From JANWHF01 sp036276235 (GTDB taxonomy: Bacteria > Planctomycetota > Phycisphaerae > Tepidisphaerales > Tepidisphaeraceae): a DNA stretch of 26,510 bases. The notes under the pieces are model-generated. The model was not told the DNA's origin. It worked only from the letters and a program-made list of their open reading frames with translations, and searched no databases. Both the position numbers and the translations under genes were made by a program. Shown here in pieces: positions 1-8,292 of the stretch (its first letter is position 1; each line of letters begins with the position of its first letter). Where the stretch lies: assembly GCA_036276235.1 (NCBI GenBank), contig DATBDZ010000026.1, forward strand, positions 1 through 26,510, read 5' to 3'.

Positions 1-427
1 CGTCGAGCGCATCGTTCACAGCGATGCTGTAATGAATGGCGTCAGCGTGCAACTGGAACTTTCGCCATACCTCGCGCCAGTCAAAGGCGACATTGTCCAG
101 CTTCAGCAGGTGGTGTTGAATCTGATGGTCAACGCGTTTGCCGCCATGCGCGGAGCCGAGCGCGAGGCGCAGCGCCTGATCGTTCGAACGAATTTGGCTG
201 ACGAATCGAATGTGTTGATCGAAGTGCGGGACCACGGCACGGGCATCGCGCCCGACAAGATCGAATCCATTTTCGATCCGTTTATTACCAGCAAGCCTGA
301 GGGACTGGGGATCGGCCTTTCAATCTGCCGTTCCATCATAGAACGTCATCATGGGAAAATATGGGCCGCGAATAATGTAGATCGCGGTGCGACGTTTTCG
401 ATCACGCTACCCATCGGCAACGAATGA
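1..427 (+). CDS. Sensor histidine kinase, C-terminal part (partial, 5' end outside window)
   Basis: Only the ATP-binding half of a histidine kinase is present. The frame is open from base 2, so the apparent ATG at 32 is internal and the true start lies before the window. The HATPase_c motifs are clear: N-box LNLMVNAFAA, G1 box DHGTGIAP and G2 box GLGIGLSI, ending in GATFSITLP. The sequence aligns along its whole length with the end of the next gene (for example VERIVHSDA against VERIVYSDA), so the two are tandem paralogs. By analogy the missing part should hold the phospho-accepting His and perhaps a periplasmic sensor domain. The cognate response regulator is not in the window; it may lie upstream. 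A terminator-like hairpin follows, which suggests this gene ends its transcript. Confidence 0.9.
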   Translation, partial: VERIVHSDAVMNGVSVQLELSPYLAPVKGDIVQLQQVVLNLMVNAFAAMRGAEREAQRLIVRTNLADESNVLIEVRDHGTGIAPDKIESIFDPFITSKPEGLGIGLSICRSIIERHHGKIWAANNVDRGATFSITLPIGNE

Positions 428-504
428 TTTTCTCGCTACTGTGATGTCCATTACCTTATTTGTTGCTTCGCCACGTCACCTTTAGAAGCTCCCCATATTT
501 ATCG

Positions 505-530
505 CGCGGTCGCGTCCGCGAAATTTTTTT
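505..530 (+). terminator. Putative Rho-independent terminator after the first histidine kinase
   Basis: CGCGG (505-509) and CCGCG (516-520) are perfect inverted arms around a 6-nt loop, followed by AAA and seven T residues (524-530). It lies about 80 nt after the stop of the first kinase and 130 nt before the next one. The short stem is GC-only. This is the most convincing intrinsic terminator in the window. Confidence 0.6.
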
Positions 531-663
531 CCTAGCTGTCGCGCCAAGTCGTCCGCCTTGCGAGGAACAGAGGGCGGCCACATAATAGTTTAATGTTCAA
601 CTATCTGATCCGCATCGCGGGGCGCATCATGTGGTAGGGCGAACGCGACACGGGGAAGGTGTT

Positions 664-2574
664 ATGCTCGCAGCGTGGTTTGTTGTTTGGGGATATGCGA
701 CGCGCAAGGTTTGGGCTTTGCCGGTCTTGGCCTGCGCGCTATTTTTCGCGGCCACGGCGCCTGCATGGGGCGCGGAGCAGAAGCGGCCGCGGCACGTCTT
801 GCTGGTGCATTCGTTCGGAAGCAGCGCACCGCCTTTCACGACGCATTCAACGGCGTTTGAAACCACGATCAAGAAAGAATTGGGGAACGACGTCGATCTG
901 GATGAGGTGTCGCTGGATATGTCGCGCTATGCGCAGCCGGACATGGAAGACGCGTTTGCCGAGTTTATGGTGAAGCGGATTTCGGAGTGGCAGCCGGATG
1001 TGGTGGTGCCGATCGGTTCGCCGGCGGGGAGATTCGTTTCAAAATACCGCATCAAACTATTTCCGGCGACGCCGGTGATTTACACCGGGATGGACCGCCG
1101 CACTTTGCCGGCGGATGCATTTGCCAACAATGCGACGTTTGTCGGCGAGGATTTTGATCTGCGCGGGCTGGTTGACGACATGCTCCAGCTTGACCCGCAA
1201 ACGGATAATGTCGTCGTCATTCTTGGAGCGACGCTGCTGGAGCGATATTGGACGACAGAATTTCAGGAAGCATTTAAGCCGTTTGCGGGGCGGGTGAAGT
1301 TCACGTGGGTGAACGATCTGACATTCGAGCAGATGCTGGATCTGGTGTCGAAGCTGCCGCCGCACTCGTTTGTTTTGCTGGGATTGTTGATGCGGGATGC
1401 CTCTGGGGTGACATACAACGAGGACGATGCGCTGGCGCGTCTGCACGCGGTTTCGCGGGCGCCGATCAACGGCATGTTCCAGCACGAGGTGGGGCTGGGG
1501 ATCGTGGGAGGGCGGCTCTACCAGGGAGAGCTGGAGGGAGAAGAGGCGGGACGCCTCGCGGCGAAAATCCTGCGCGGGCAGCCGGCTTCAGATTTTCCGC
1601 CGATGATCATCGGCACGCGCACCCCGTTGTACGACTGGCGCGAACTGACGCGCTGGCGAATGAGCGAGAGCCGGCTCACTCCGGGCAGCGTGGTATTATT
1701 TCGCCAGCCAACGACATGGGAACGGTACCGATGGCACGTATTTACCGCGATCGCGGTGATCGCCGCACAGGCGATTTGCATCTTCGCGCTGGTTGTTCAA
1801 CTGCGGCGGCGGCGCGTCGCCGATATAGGCCGGCGCAGCGCGGAAGCTGAAACGAAGCAAAAGCGGGCACAGCTCGAGCACGTCGCACGCGTTGCCACCC
1901 TCGGCCAGCTCACGGCAACGCTGACGCACGAATTGAAGCAGCCGTTGCACGCGATTTCACTGAGCTCGTCGGTCGGCGTCCATTTGGCCAACACACCCGA
2001 GCCTGACATCAAGGAGATTCGTGAGACGTTTCTTGAGATCAGCGACACCACCCGTCGCGCCACGGAAGTGATTCAAGGCATGCGGGACATGCTCAAGCGC
2101 GACACCGCGGGTTTCACCAGCGTCGATGTCAACCGTGCGATCCACACGGTGGAGCGCATCGTCTACAGCGACGCGATCATCCACGAAGTCTCAGTGGATC
2201 TGGATCTCTCGCCGAGCCTACTGCCCGTGAAGGGCGACGTCGTTCAACTGCAGCAGGTTGTGCTGAACCTCATGCTCAACGCCTTCGCCGCCGCGCGCGG
2301 CCCCGAACGCGAAGGGCGGCGTGTGATCGTTCGCACGAGTTTGATCGACGGATCGAAAGTCTTGATCGAAGTGCGCGACAGCGGCATCGGAATCGCCCCC
2401 GACAAACTCGAATCCATCTTTGAACCGTTCAACACCGGGCGGCCAGATGGATTAGGCATGGGCCTGTCGATCAGTCGCACCATCATCGAACGCCACGGCG
2501 GGAAAATATGGGCCGCGAACAACCCCGATCGCGGTGCGACGTTCTCGATCACGCTGCCGACCGTTGCCGCGTAG
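664..2574 (+). CDS. Membrane sensor histidine kinase with periplasmic ABC-type substrate-binding-like sensor
   Basis: 636 aa from ATG 664, chosen because GGGGAAGG lies just upstream and a signal/anchor sequence follows; an in-frame GTG at 631 would add 11 residues. Order of parts: N-terminal hydrophobic export segment ending near APAWGA, then a ~300-residue extracytoplasmic region resembling ABC_sub_bind (LLVHSF near the start, PVIYTGMD, VVVILGA), a TM helix at about 358-380, a short coiled linker, the H-box with THELKQPL (His422), the N-box (Asn539), G1 DSGIGIAP (about 572) and G2 GLGMGLSI. The protein should sense a small ligand outside the membrane and phosphorylate a response regulator. 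It is very similar to the partial kinase just upstream. No response regulator lies downstream; the next gene is convergent. The ligand is unknown. Confidence 0.92.
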   Translation: MLAAWFVVWGYATRKVWALPVLACALFFAATAPAWGAEQKRPRHVLLVHSFGSSAPPFTTHSTAFETTIKKELGNDVDLDEVSLDMSRYAQPDMEDAFAEFMVKRISEWQPDVVVPIGSPAGRFVSKYRIKLFPATPVIYTGMDRRTLPADAFANNATFVGEDFDLRGLVDDMLQLDPQTDNVVVILGATLLERYWTTEFQEAFKPFAGRVKFTWVNDLTFEQMLDLVSKLPPHSFVLLGLLMRDASGVTYNEDDALARLHAVSRAPINGMFQHEVGLGIVGGRLYQGELEGEEAGRLAAKILRGQPASDFPPMIIGTRTPLYDWRELTRWRMSESRLTPGSVVLFRQPTTWERYRWHVFTAIAVIAAQAICIFALVVQLRRRRVADIGRRSAEAETKQKRAQLEHVARVATLGQLTATLTHELKQPLHAISLSSSVGVHLANTPEPDIKEIRETFLEISDTTRRATEVIQGMRDMLKRDTAGFTSVDVNRAIHTVERIVYSDAIIHEVSVDLDLSPSLLPVKGDVVQLQQVVLNLMLNAFAAARGPEREGRRVIVRTSLIDGSKVLIEVRDSGIGIAPDKLESIFEPFNTGRPDGLGMGLSISRTIIERHGGKIWAANNPDRGATFSITLPTVAA

Positions 2575-2593
2575 CGACCAGCGCGAGCACGCT

Positions 2594-3127
2594 TCACGAT
2601 TCAACCGAGGGCACCGTGCCAGCCGTTGCCAGCGGCGTTCCGAAGAACATTTGCAGCACCTTGTGCCTTCCGATCACCCGAAAAAGCTCGCGCATCGTGC
2701 AGTAGCAGAAGATCATCACCACCAGCAGAATCTGGATGGCCCAGAAGTGCGGCCAGACGATTTTGGAAAACAATTCCCGGTTTCCCGCGACAAGGCTGCC
2801 CGTGTGCCGCCAGAACTCGATGAGATGCTCCAGGTAATGCACGAGCAGCGACACGAGCGTGTAGATCACCGTTTTCCAGAGCACGTTGTACATTAACGGC
2901 TTATCGGGATAGCGATTGATCAGCGGGAGCATGTCGGCGATCAGCACGACCTTGCCCATCACCAACGCCGCCAGCGTGACCGCCATCGACGTGGCCACCT
3001 TAATCCCAGTTCCCTCAAGCATCAGTTCGCGAACAAACGCGACGATGTGAAGCGCAACGAAGAAAAAGATCACCGGCGGAAGCAGCGCCTTAACCTCTTC
3101 TTTGATTTTTTCGGAGAGTTTGCTCAT
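2594..3127 (-). CDS. Uncharacterised 4-TM integral membrane protein
   Basis: 177 aa from the ATG at 3127; the same frame stays open to 3292, but the extra residues look non-coding and are polar. No strong Shine-Dalgarno is visible. The protein starts with an amphipathic Lys/Glu stretch, followed by hydrophobic segments at about 17-35, 45-65, 85-107 and 130-152. Conserved-looking patches include LINRYPDKPL between helices 2 and 3 and LEHLIEFWR after helix 3. I recall similar hypothetical proteins in other Gram-negative bacteria but know of no assigned function. It is divergent from the outer-membrane barrel gene, with a 147-bp shared upstream region, and convergent with the kinase, leaving 19 nt between stops. 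Confidence 0.75.
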   Translation of the reverse strand: MSKLSEKIKEEVKALLPPVIFFFVALHIVAFVRELMLEGTGIKVATSMAVTLAALVMGKVVLIADMLPLINRYPDKPLMYNVLWKTVIYTLVSLLVHYLEHLIEFWRHTGSLVAGNRELFSKIVWPHFWAIQILLVVMIFCYCTMRELFRVIGRHKVLQMFFGTPLATAGTVPSVES

Positions 3128-3264
3128 ATCGCCATCGCACATACTCGGGCTGACCGTCAGCGAATGCCATAGGACTAATGTCCCATATCGATGGCACACT
3201 CTGCGAGATAGCTTGCCTCTGATTTCTGTCCGTGTCGCGCAAGCGGCACATCGAAGCCCCCGCC

Positions 3265-3270
3265 GGGAGG
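3265..3270 (+). promoter_or_regulatory. Ribosome binding site fixing a TTG start
   Basis: GGGAGG lies 4 nt before the TTG at 3275. The codons that follow encode a typical signal peptide (MKNPIQV..., hydrophobic core ending ARADA), so the TTG rather than an internal ATG is the start of the barrel gene. Confidence 0.7.
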
Positions 3271-3274
3271 TTAA

Positions 3275-4612
3275 TTGAAGAATCCCATCCAAGTCATCGC
3301 TTGTCGCGCGGGTCAGGTCGCCATCTGCGTTCTCGCGACCCTCACGTTGCTGCCGCCGCGCGCGGCGCGGGCGGACGCACCATCAACCCAATCATCCAGC
3401 ACGCTGCAAAATGCCGGCACGGCCGTCGATAATTACATGAACCACAACGCTCCGATCCTGCCTGTCAGCGGCAACGACGGGAACACACTTGAATTGGAGC
3501 CGGGCGGCTATGGGATTCCGGTGACCGGCGCGGCAGCCGCCGGCGCGGGAGCGGCCGGCGCAACCTCTACCACCGCACCCGCGACGCTGCCCGCTGGACC
3601 AGAAGCAAAAAAAGGGGAATGGCTCATCGCGCCGCTGCCGAACTATTCGCCGACGTTTGGCTGGGGCATCATCGGACGCCTCGGCTACATCTTCCCGCTC
3701 GATCCGAAGGACAAAGTTTCGCCGCCTTCTATTGCGGGAGTCTTTGGCTATTACAGCCAGAACGATAGCTGGGCCGCCGGCGCGTTCTCGAAATTCTTTG
3801 TTGATGAGGACCGCTACAGAATCACCGCCGGCCTGGTGCATGCCGAACTCAATTACGACTTCTCCGGCATCGGCACCGCCGCGGGGGAATCCGGTCAATC
3901 CGTCCCGCTGCACCAGGAAATGACCGGCGGCATCTTCGAAACACTCTTCAAAGTCGCGCCCAACCTGTACGTGGGACCCAAGTACATCGGCTCGAAGATG
4001 AACATCAACTTCCCATCGGGTGAGCCCAATTCGTCGGTCACAATCCCCGGCAACGAAATTAACACGGTCTCCTCCGGGCTGGGTGTTCATGCGCAGTGGG
4101 ACACGCGCGACAGCCAGTTCTTCCCGCGCAAGGGGAACCTCGCCGACGTCGATATCAGCTTTCATGACCCGGCGATTGGGGACAGTTTCGCCTATCAGGT
4201 TTACACGCTTTCTTACAACCAATATTTCAGCCTGAGCCCCAGGCAAATTGTGGCGGTGCGCGGGTTTGCCCAATTCGAGAACGGCAACGTCCCGTTTTAC
4301 GCCCTGAGCAAATTCGGCCGCGGCAGCGACCTGCGCGGCTACACGGTCGGACAATTCCAGGACAAGCAGATGTTCGCCGTTCAGGCGGAATATCGCCTGG
4401 AGATCACGCGGCGGATCGGTGCCGTCGCCTTCGGCGGCGTCGGCGAGGTGATGCCGTCCATCAGCTCAATGACCTTCGACAGCCTGCTCCCCAGCGGCGG
4501 CGTGGGCCTGCGATATGTATTAGCCGAGCAAAACCACGTCGCCATCCGATTTGATGTCGCCTGGGGGCGCGACGGGAGTCAGTTTTACCTCACCGTTGGG
4601 GAAGCATTCTAA
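3275..4612 (+). CDS. Omp85/surface-antigen-like outer-membrane beta-barrel protein
   Basis: 445 aa from TTG 3275, with a good ribosome binding site. The signal peptide ends near residue 34 (ARADA). Residues 35-110 are low complexity (Ser/Thr/Gln, then Ala/Gly/Pro, including TAPATLPAG). From about 115 to the end the sequence alternates polar and hydrophobic residues, as barrel strands do. GRGSDLRGY (Leu353-Tyr356) matches the (V/I/L)RG(F/Y) loop-6 motif of the Omp85 family, and the chain ends in a beta-signal with terminal Phe (FYLTVGEAF). No POTRA domains are visible, so it is closer to standalone Bac_surface_Ag barrels than to BamA. It probably sits in the outer membrane; its substrate is unknown. 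The long antisense frame here is a GC-rich shadow. Confidence 0.85.
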   Translation: MKNPIQVIACRAGQVAICVLATLTLLPPRAARADAPSTQSSSTLQNAGTAVDNYMNHNAPILPVSGNDGNTLELEPGGYGIPVTGAAAAGAGAAGATSTTAPATLPAGPEAKKGEWLIAPLPNYSPTFGWGIIGRLGYIFPLDPKDKVSPPSIAGVFGYYSQNDSWAAGAFSKFFVDEDRYRITAGLVHAELNYDFSGIGTAAGESGQSVPLHQEMTGGIFETLFKVAPNLYVGPKYIGSKMNINFPSGEPNSSVTIPGNEINTVSSGLGVHAQWDTRDSQFFPRKGNLADVDISFHDPAIGDSFAYQVYTLSYNQYFSLSPRQIVAVRGFAQFENGNVPFYALSKFGRGSDLRGYTVGQFQDKQMFAVQAEYRLEITRRIGAVAFGGVGEVMPSISSMTFDSLLPSGGVGLRYVLAEQNHVAIRFDVAWGRDGSQFYLTVGEAF

Positions 4613-4644
4613 AACTCGGGATGGCAAACGAATCTGCGAAGCAT

Positions 4645-4670
4645 TAAGATACGTGTACGTGCATGTACAC
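4645..4670 (+). promoter_or_regulatory. Putative promoter -10 and operator palindrome of the vapBC operon
   Basis: GTGTAC (4653-4658) and GTACAC (4665-4670) form a perfect 6-bp inverted repeat with a 6-nt spacer. It starts just after a -10-like TAAGAT (4645-4650) and abuts the GGAG ribosome binding site of the antitoxin. VapB-VapC complexes normally autorepress through such palindromes, so this is the likely operator. Its function is inferred from position and symmetry. Confidence 0.55.
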
Positions 4671-4679
4671 GGAGACTCG

Positions 4680-4907
4680 ATGGCAACCAAGACAATTACG
4701 ATTGATACCGAAGCGTACAACCGCCTCCGCAAATTGAAGAAGCGGGATGAGTCGTTCAGCCAGGTCATCAAACGCGTCGTGCCCAAGCCGTTTGATTTTA
4801 ATGCGTGGATCAAGGGAATGGAGGCCGATCCTTTCTCCGACGAGTTCATCGAAGCCGTTGAGCAGCAGATTGCAAATCGGAACAACCCGTCAAACCGGCG
4901 GAGGTAG
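4680..4907 (+). CDS. vapB: VapB-type antitoxin
   Basis: 75 aa. Start ATG 4680 was chosen because GGAG lies 5 nt upstream and the protein begins MATKTITID, the usual opening of this antitoxin family. The N-terminal ~30 residues (KTITIDTEAYNRLRKLKK) fit a ribbon-helix-helix/VapB DNA-binding strand-helix, with FSQVIKRVV following. The C-terminal part is acidic and Phe/Trp-bearing (FDFNAWIKGMEADPFSDEF) and would wrap around the toxin. The stop TAG is followed directly by the toxin ATG, with the toxin's GGAGG binding site inside this gene. Expected role: neutralise VapC and autorepress through the upstream palindrome. Confidence 0.85.
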   Translation: MATKTITIDTEAYNRLRKLKKRDESFSQVIKRVVPKPFDFNAWIKGMEADPFSDEFIEAVEQQIANRNNPSNRRR

Positions 4908-5315
4908 ATGGCCGTTCTCGATACGAACATCCTGATCGATCTTGGAAACCCGCGCCGACACGGCCATGCGAAAGCTGTCGCGCTTGCCGCCACCGTTGTG
5001 CAGCGCGGCGAAGCGGTCTGCACAACGCGGTTCAACGTCGCCGAGCTTCGAGTCGGCTTGGAGCGATCGAATGATCCCATCGCGGAAGAGCGGCGAATTG
5101 CCCGCGCGCTGTCAACCCTCTCGATTTTGGAATTTGATGAGGCAGGCGCCGAGCAGTTCGGGCGGATTCAAGCCCAGCTCTTTGCTCTTGGAAGGCCAGC
5201 CGGGGAGATGGATGCACTGATTGCCGCGGTCTGTATGGTAAACGGGCAAAGCCTTATCACGCGGAATCAGAAGCATTTTATCAGCGTCGGCGGTCTGATC
5301 GTCGAACCCTACTGA
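4908..5315 (+). CDS. vapC: VapC-type PIN-domain ribonuclease toxin
   Basis: 135 aa, normal VapC length, starting immediately after the antitoxin stop, with GGAGG 3 nt upstream. PIN-domain metal-binding residues are in place: Asp5 in MAVLDTNILID, Glu46 in NVAELRVGL, Asp102 in GEMDALIAA, and TRNQKHF (Asn120) at the fourth position. VapC toxins are Mg-dependent RNases, usually cutting tRNA or rRNA; the target here cannot be read from sequence. The module appears intact. The stop at 5315 is followed by a small GC hairpin. Confidence 0.92.
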   Translation: MAVLDTNILIDLGNPRRHGHAKAVALAATVVQRGEAVCTTRFNVAELRVGLERSNDPIAEERRIARALSTLSILEFDEAGAEQFGRIQAQLFALGRPAGEMDALIAAVCMVNGQSLITRNQKHFISVGGLIVEPY

Positions 5316-5338
5316 AGTCCATTAGGGCAAGAGTTAGC

Positions 5339-5355
5339 GAGGGCTCCGCCCTCTT
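5339..5355 (+). terminator. Weak hairpin after vapC
   Basis: GAGGGC (5339-5344) and GCCCTC (5348-5353) pair perfectly around a 3-nt loop and are followed by only two T residues. The position just after the toxin stop fits a terminator, but the T-tract is poor, so it may only stabilise the 3' end. Confidence 0.35.
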
Positions 5356-5475
5356 ACACCCCTCTACACCGCCACTTATTCCCGCCCCTCTCTCGACTCC
5401 GCGATCATATCCCCGTATCCTCTTGGCCCCCGCGGCAAATGAAAGACCCGCGGGGCTATTCGAGAACCAACCAGC

Positions 5476-7551
5476 ATGTACAAGTTATTGCAGAAATATA
5501 AGAAGGGGATGCTCGCGATTTTTGCCGTCGGGCTCATGATCACGTTCCTCATCCAGATGCCGCTCAAGAGCGGGCGGGGCGGCAGATCGCGCCGCGGAGT
5601 CGGGAGCATCGGCAAGCAAACCATCTACGCCGACGAGCTTTCAAAGGCGCGGGACGAGTGGACATCGCTGACCGGCCAGGGGCAGCTCGCCGAGTTCGGG
5701 AGGCGATTGGTCCTCACGCGCCTCGGCAGCACGCTGGCCGGCATGATCATGACCAACCGCGATCTGTTTTTCCTGCTCCAGCGGGAAGCGGAACAATCCG
5801 GCATTCGCGTCAGCGACGATTATGTAAACACCGTCTTCACCAATGACATGCTCTTCGCCAACACGTTGGAGCCCGATCGGCAGGAGCTGCTGAAGGACGC
5901 CATCCGCCATCTGCTGGAGATCAGCGTTTTGCGCGATCGCGTCATCGGCGGCGTGCACGTGAGCGAGCCGAGCATCCTTCGCAACCTGATGCCGCAATGG
6001 GAGACGGTGCGGCTAAATCTGGTGACGGTGTCGGCGAGCGATTTCAAAGCCGCCACCACCATGCCCACCACGCAGCAGGTGGAGGATCTTTTCGATCGAT
6101 ACAAGAACCTCACGCCCGATTCACCGCAGCGGCCGGCGACCGATCCGTTGGGGTTTGGCTATGAGGTGCCTAATCGCGTGATGGTGCAGTATCTGGTGGT
6201 GCCGCACAAGCAAATTGCGGATGCGGCTCGCGCGAGCAAATCCGCCTACGACTGGGAAGTGCAGGCAAGAATCTATTACGCCGAGCATCAGGATGATTTC
6301 GTGCGCATGCCGCCGGCGACATTGCCCGCCACGCTTCCGGCCTCCATGCCCGCGACCACTCCATCGACATTGCCTGATCTTGCTTCGACGCAACCGGCGA
6401 CGCTTCCGGCTGTCGCCGCGACCGTGCCGGCATCATTGCCGGCGGTCGCTTCATCGCAGCCGGCGACAAAGCCGTCTTTGCGGCCATTCGCGGAAGTGAA
6501 GGATGAGATCGTAGATAAGCTCGTCGCGCCCGAGATCGACAAGCTGGCGACCGATGTGACGACCGCGCTCAAGAAACGCCTCGATGCGGATTGGCGGGCG
6601 AACAAAGGATCCCTTCCGACGACACAGGCGGATGCGACCACGATGCCGGCGACGCAGCCGAGCGTCGCCATGGGCCCGGTCATGCAGCCGACCACGATGC
6701 CCGCCACCACGCAGGCGGCTCCGTTTGACAGCTACGCCTATCTGGAAAACGTCGCGCTCGATATTCAGCGGCAATATCATGTCCTCCCCGAAGTGCACCA
6801 GCTCGGCGAATGGGAGGACCAGGCGGCGCTGGCCAAGGAGCCGGGCATCGGCGCGGCTCAGTCGCGCCAGTTCGGCAACTTCGCGCGGTACGCCACCGAA
6901 GATGTCCTCGCCTTCAGCACGGCGACTCAGCCCGCCCCCGATCTGCTGCGGCCTTATCAGCCTTCGGAAATGCTGACCGATCTGACCAACAACACCTACA
7001 TCTTCCGCCTGACGGCAGTCTCGCCCGCGCACGCCCCAGACTTCGCCGAGGTGATGGCCCGCGTGCGCGAAGACACGCTCACCAACATCACCTACGCACT
7101 GGCCCGCGACGAAGCCCGCAAGCTGCTCGACGACGCCAAGAAACAAGGCCTCTCCGCGGCGGCGGTGGCCGCCCATCGCTCAATGACCTCGACGGGCAAC
7201 TTCCGCCTCAACACCCCCTTCATCCCCAACTTCATCGCCGGCCCGGCCGCGACAGCCGCCCTGGTCGGCAAAGCCCGCGCGCTCCTAGAAGAAGCCACCC
7301 CGGAGCATCCGCATCCAGTAGCGCTCGTAGAAATGCCCAGCGAACGGAAGGTAGTCATCGCCGAGCTGGCGGACGTCTTCATGGACGCCGACGAATCAGA
7401 AGTCTTCCGAGACAAAGTGCTGGCGATGTCTGCCACTCAAAGCGCGCAGGCTGACGCGCTGATCATGAAATGGTTCGACTACAACACGGTAGTCTCGCGA
7501 TTGAACTACAAGCTCGACAAACCAGAGACAGCGAGTAAGGAGACGGAGTGA
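5476..7551 (+). CDS. Membrane-anchored SurA/PpiD-like protein with Pro/Ala/Thr-rich inserts
   Basis: 691 aa. The short basic N-terminus (MYKLLQKYKKG) and a single hydrophobic helix at about 12-30 give a PpiD-like inner-membrane anchor with the bulk outside. Next comes a SurA_N-like start (IGKQTIYADELSKARDEW) and a mostly helical region to about 270. Two low-complexity tracts rich in TLPA/TQPAT units (about 280-335 and 381-415) interrupt the protein. Between them a helical stretch (about 336-380) begins FAEVKDEIVDKL, as in SurA/PpiD linkers. I see no convincing parvulin catalytic domain, so it may be a chaperone-like scaffold rather than an isomerase. The start is the first ATG, with no clear ribosome binding site. 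The envelope-folding role is inferred from architecture only. Confidence 0.75.
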   Translation: MYKLLQKYKKGMLAIFAVGLMITFLIQMPLKSGRGGRSRRGVGSIGKQTIYADELSKARDEWTSLTGQGQLAEFGRRLVLTRLGSTLAGMIMTNRDLFFLLQREAEQSGIRVSDDYVNTVFTNDMLFANTLEPDRQELLKDAIRHLLEISVLRDRVIGGVHVSEPSILRNLMPQWETVRLNLVTVSASDFKAATTMPTTQQVEDLFDRYKNLTPDSPQRPATDPLGFGYEVPNRVMVQYLVVPHKQIADAARASKSAYDWEVQARIYYAEHQDDFVRMPPATLPATLPASMPATTPSTLPDLASTQPATLPAVAATVPASLPAVASSQPATKPSLRPFAEVKDEIVDKLVAPEIDKLATDVTTALKKRLDADWRANKGSLPTTQADATTMPATQPSVAMGPVMQPTTMPATTQAAPFDSYAYLENVALDIQRQYHVLPEVHQLGEWEDQAALAKEPGIGAAQSRQFGNFARYATEDVLAFSTATQPAPDLLRPYQPSEMLTDLTNNTYIFRLTAVSPAHAPDFAEVMARVREDTLTNITYALARDEARKLLDDAKKQGLSAAAVAAHRSMTSTGNFRLNTPFIPNFIAGPAATAALVGKARALLEEATPEHPHPVALVEMPSERKVVIAELADVFMDADESEVFRDKVLAMSATQSAQADALIMKWFDYNTVVSRLNYKLDKPETASKETE

Positions 7552-7558
7552 GTCCGCC

Positions 7559-7587
7559 TTGACATCCCAGCGGTCTCGCATAAGGTT
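7559..7587 (+). promoter_or_regulatory. Probable sigma-70-type promoter for tRNA-Lys
   Basis: A consensus -35 hexamer TTGACA (7559-7564) is followed after 16 nt by TAAGGT (7581-7586), a weak -10. Transcription would start a few bases before the tRNA at 7599. The -35 is exact; the -10 is the weak point. Confidence 0.5.
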
Positions 7588-7598
7588 ACATCCGTTCA

Positions 7599-7671
<73 letters not shown>

Positions 7672-7692
7672 TTGGCAACTCGATTGGCAAAA

Positions 7693-8283
7693 ATGCCCGC
7701 CGGCTCCTCCCATCTTTCGCAGCTTATTCCCTACAACGCGGTCCAGTTTGATCGCTGCATGGCGTATCTCGCTCAGAAATGGGCTCGCGGCCTCACGCGC
7801 TACGACATGGTGAAGCTGCACGTGATGACGGACGTTTATCACGTCTTGGAAACCGGCCACCAGTCCATCGGCGGACCGCTTGAGCCGTGGAACTTGGGGC
7901 CAGTTGTCGCGCGAAGCTGGGCGCGGCTCAGCAGGTGGGAACGCCGCTTCGATCAATTGGGCGAGGAGCCGCCGGGCTATGCGCTGGGAAGGTCGGACAA
8001 GGGATACACGACCTACCGGCCCACCGCCGCGCCTGATCTCGATGAGCTTGCGGCATCCGAGCTAGCCGCGATGGACCGCGCCGTTGAGCTGCTCAAGCCG
8101 ATGAGCTTTGACGAATCGCAGCGCTTCTTCCACGGCGACAAAACCTTCATGGGGCAGGCATACAACTCTGCCCGCCGGAATCACCAGAAGCAAATCAGCT
8201 GGGCAGATATCATCGACGCCTACGCCGACCAGGAAGGCATCGATCTGACCGACCTGAAACGCCGGCTTATCTCCTACTGCTGA
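7693..8283 (+). CDS. Panacea-domain (DUF4065, SocA-like) antitoxin candidate
   Basis: 196 aa from ATG 7693; the frame is open from a TTG abutting the tRNA at 7672, but the ATG is more likely. No strong ribosome binding site is seen. The pattern YNAVQFDRCMAYLAQK, then KLHVMTDVYHVLETG, then GPLEPWNLGPVV is that of the Panacea domain, found in Caulobacter SocA and in antitoxins of many unrelated toxins. Panacea antitoxins neutralise their partner directly or deliver it to a protease. A 143-aa gene follows after 9 nt, the tight spacing expected of a toxin-antitoxin operon. Assignment to the domain is by motif pattern; the antitoxin role is inferred from the family and context. Confidence 0.75.
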   Translation: MPAGSSHLSQLIPYNAVQFDRCMAYLAQKWARGLTRYDMVKLHVMTDVYHVLETGHQSIGGPLEPWNLGPVVARSWARLSRWERRFDQLGEEPPGYALGRSDKGYTTYRPTAAPDLDELAASELAAMDRAVELLKPMSFDESQRFFHGDKTFMGQAYNSARRNHQKQISWADIIDAYADQEGIDLTDLKRRLISYC

Positions 8284-8292
8284 ACCGCAACG

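Noticed and set aside
2575..2600. AGCG/CGCT mini-hairpin between the convergent kinase and membrane-protein genes
   Set aside because: Four-base arms without a T-tract are expected by chance in DNA of this GC content.
3392..4354. 320-codon antisense frame opposite the outer-membrane barrel gene
   Set aside because: GC-rich shadow with no signal, domain or ribosome site; the plus-strand gene has a signal peptide, Omp85 motif and beta-signal.
4551..4679. Longer antitoxin starting inside the barrel gene
   Set aside because: The residues before ATG 4680 are unlike VapB, and the ribosome binding site and operator lie at 4653-4674.
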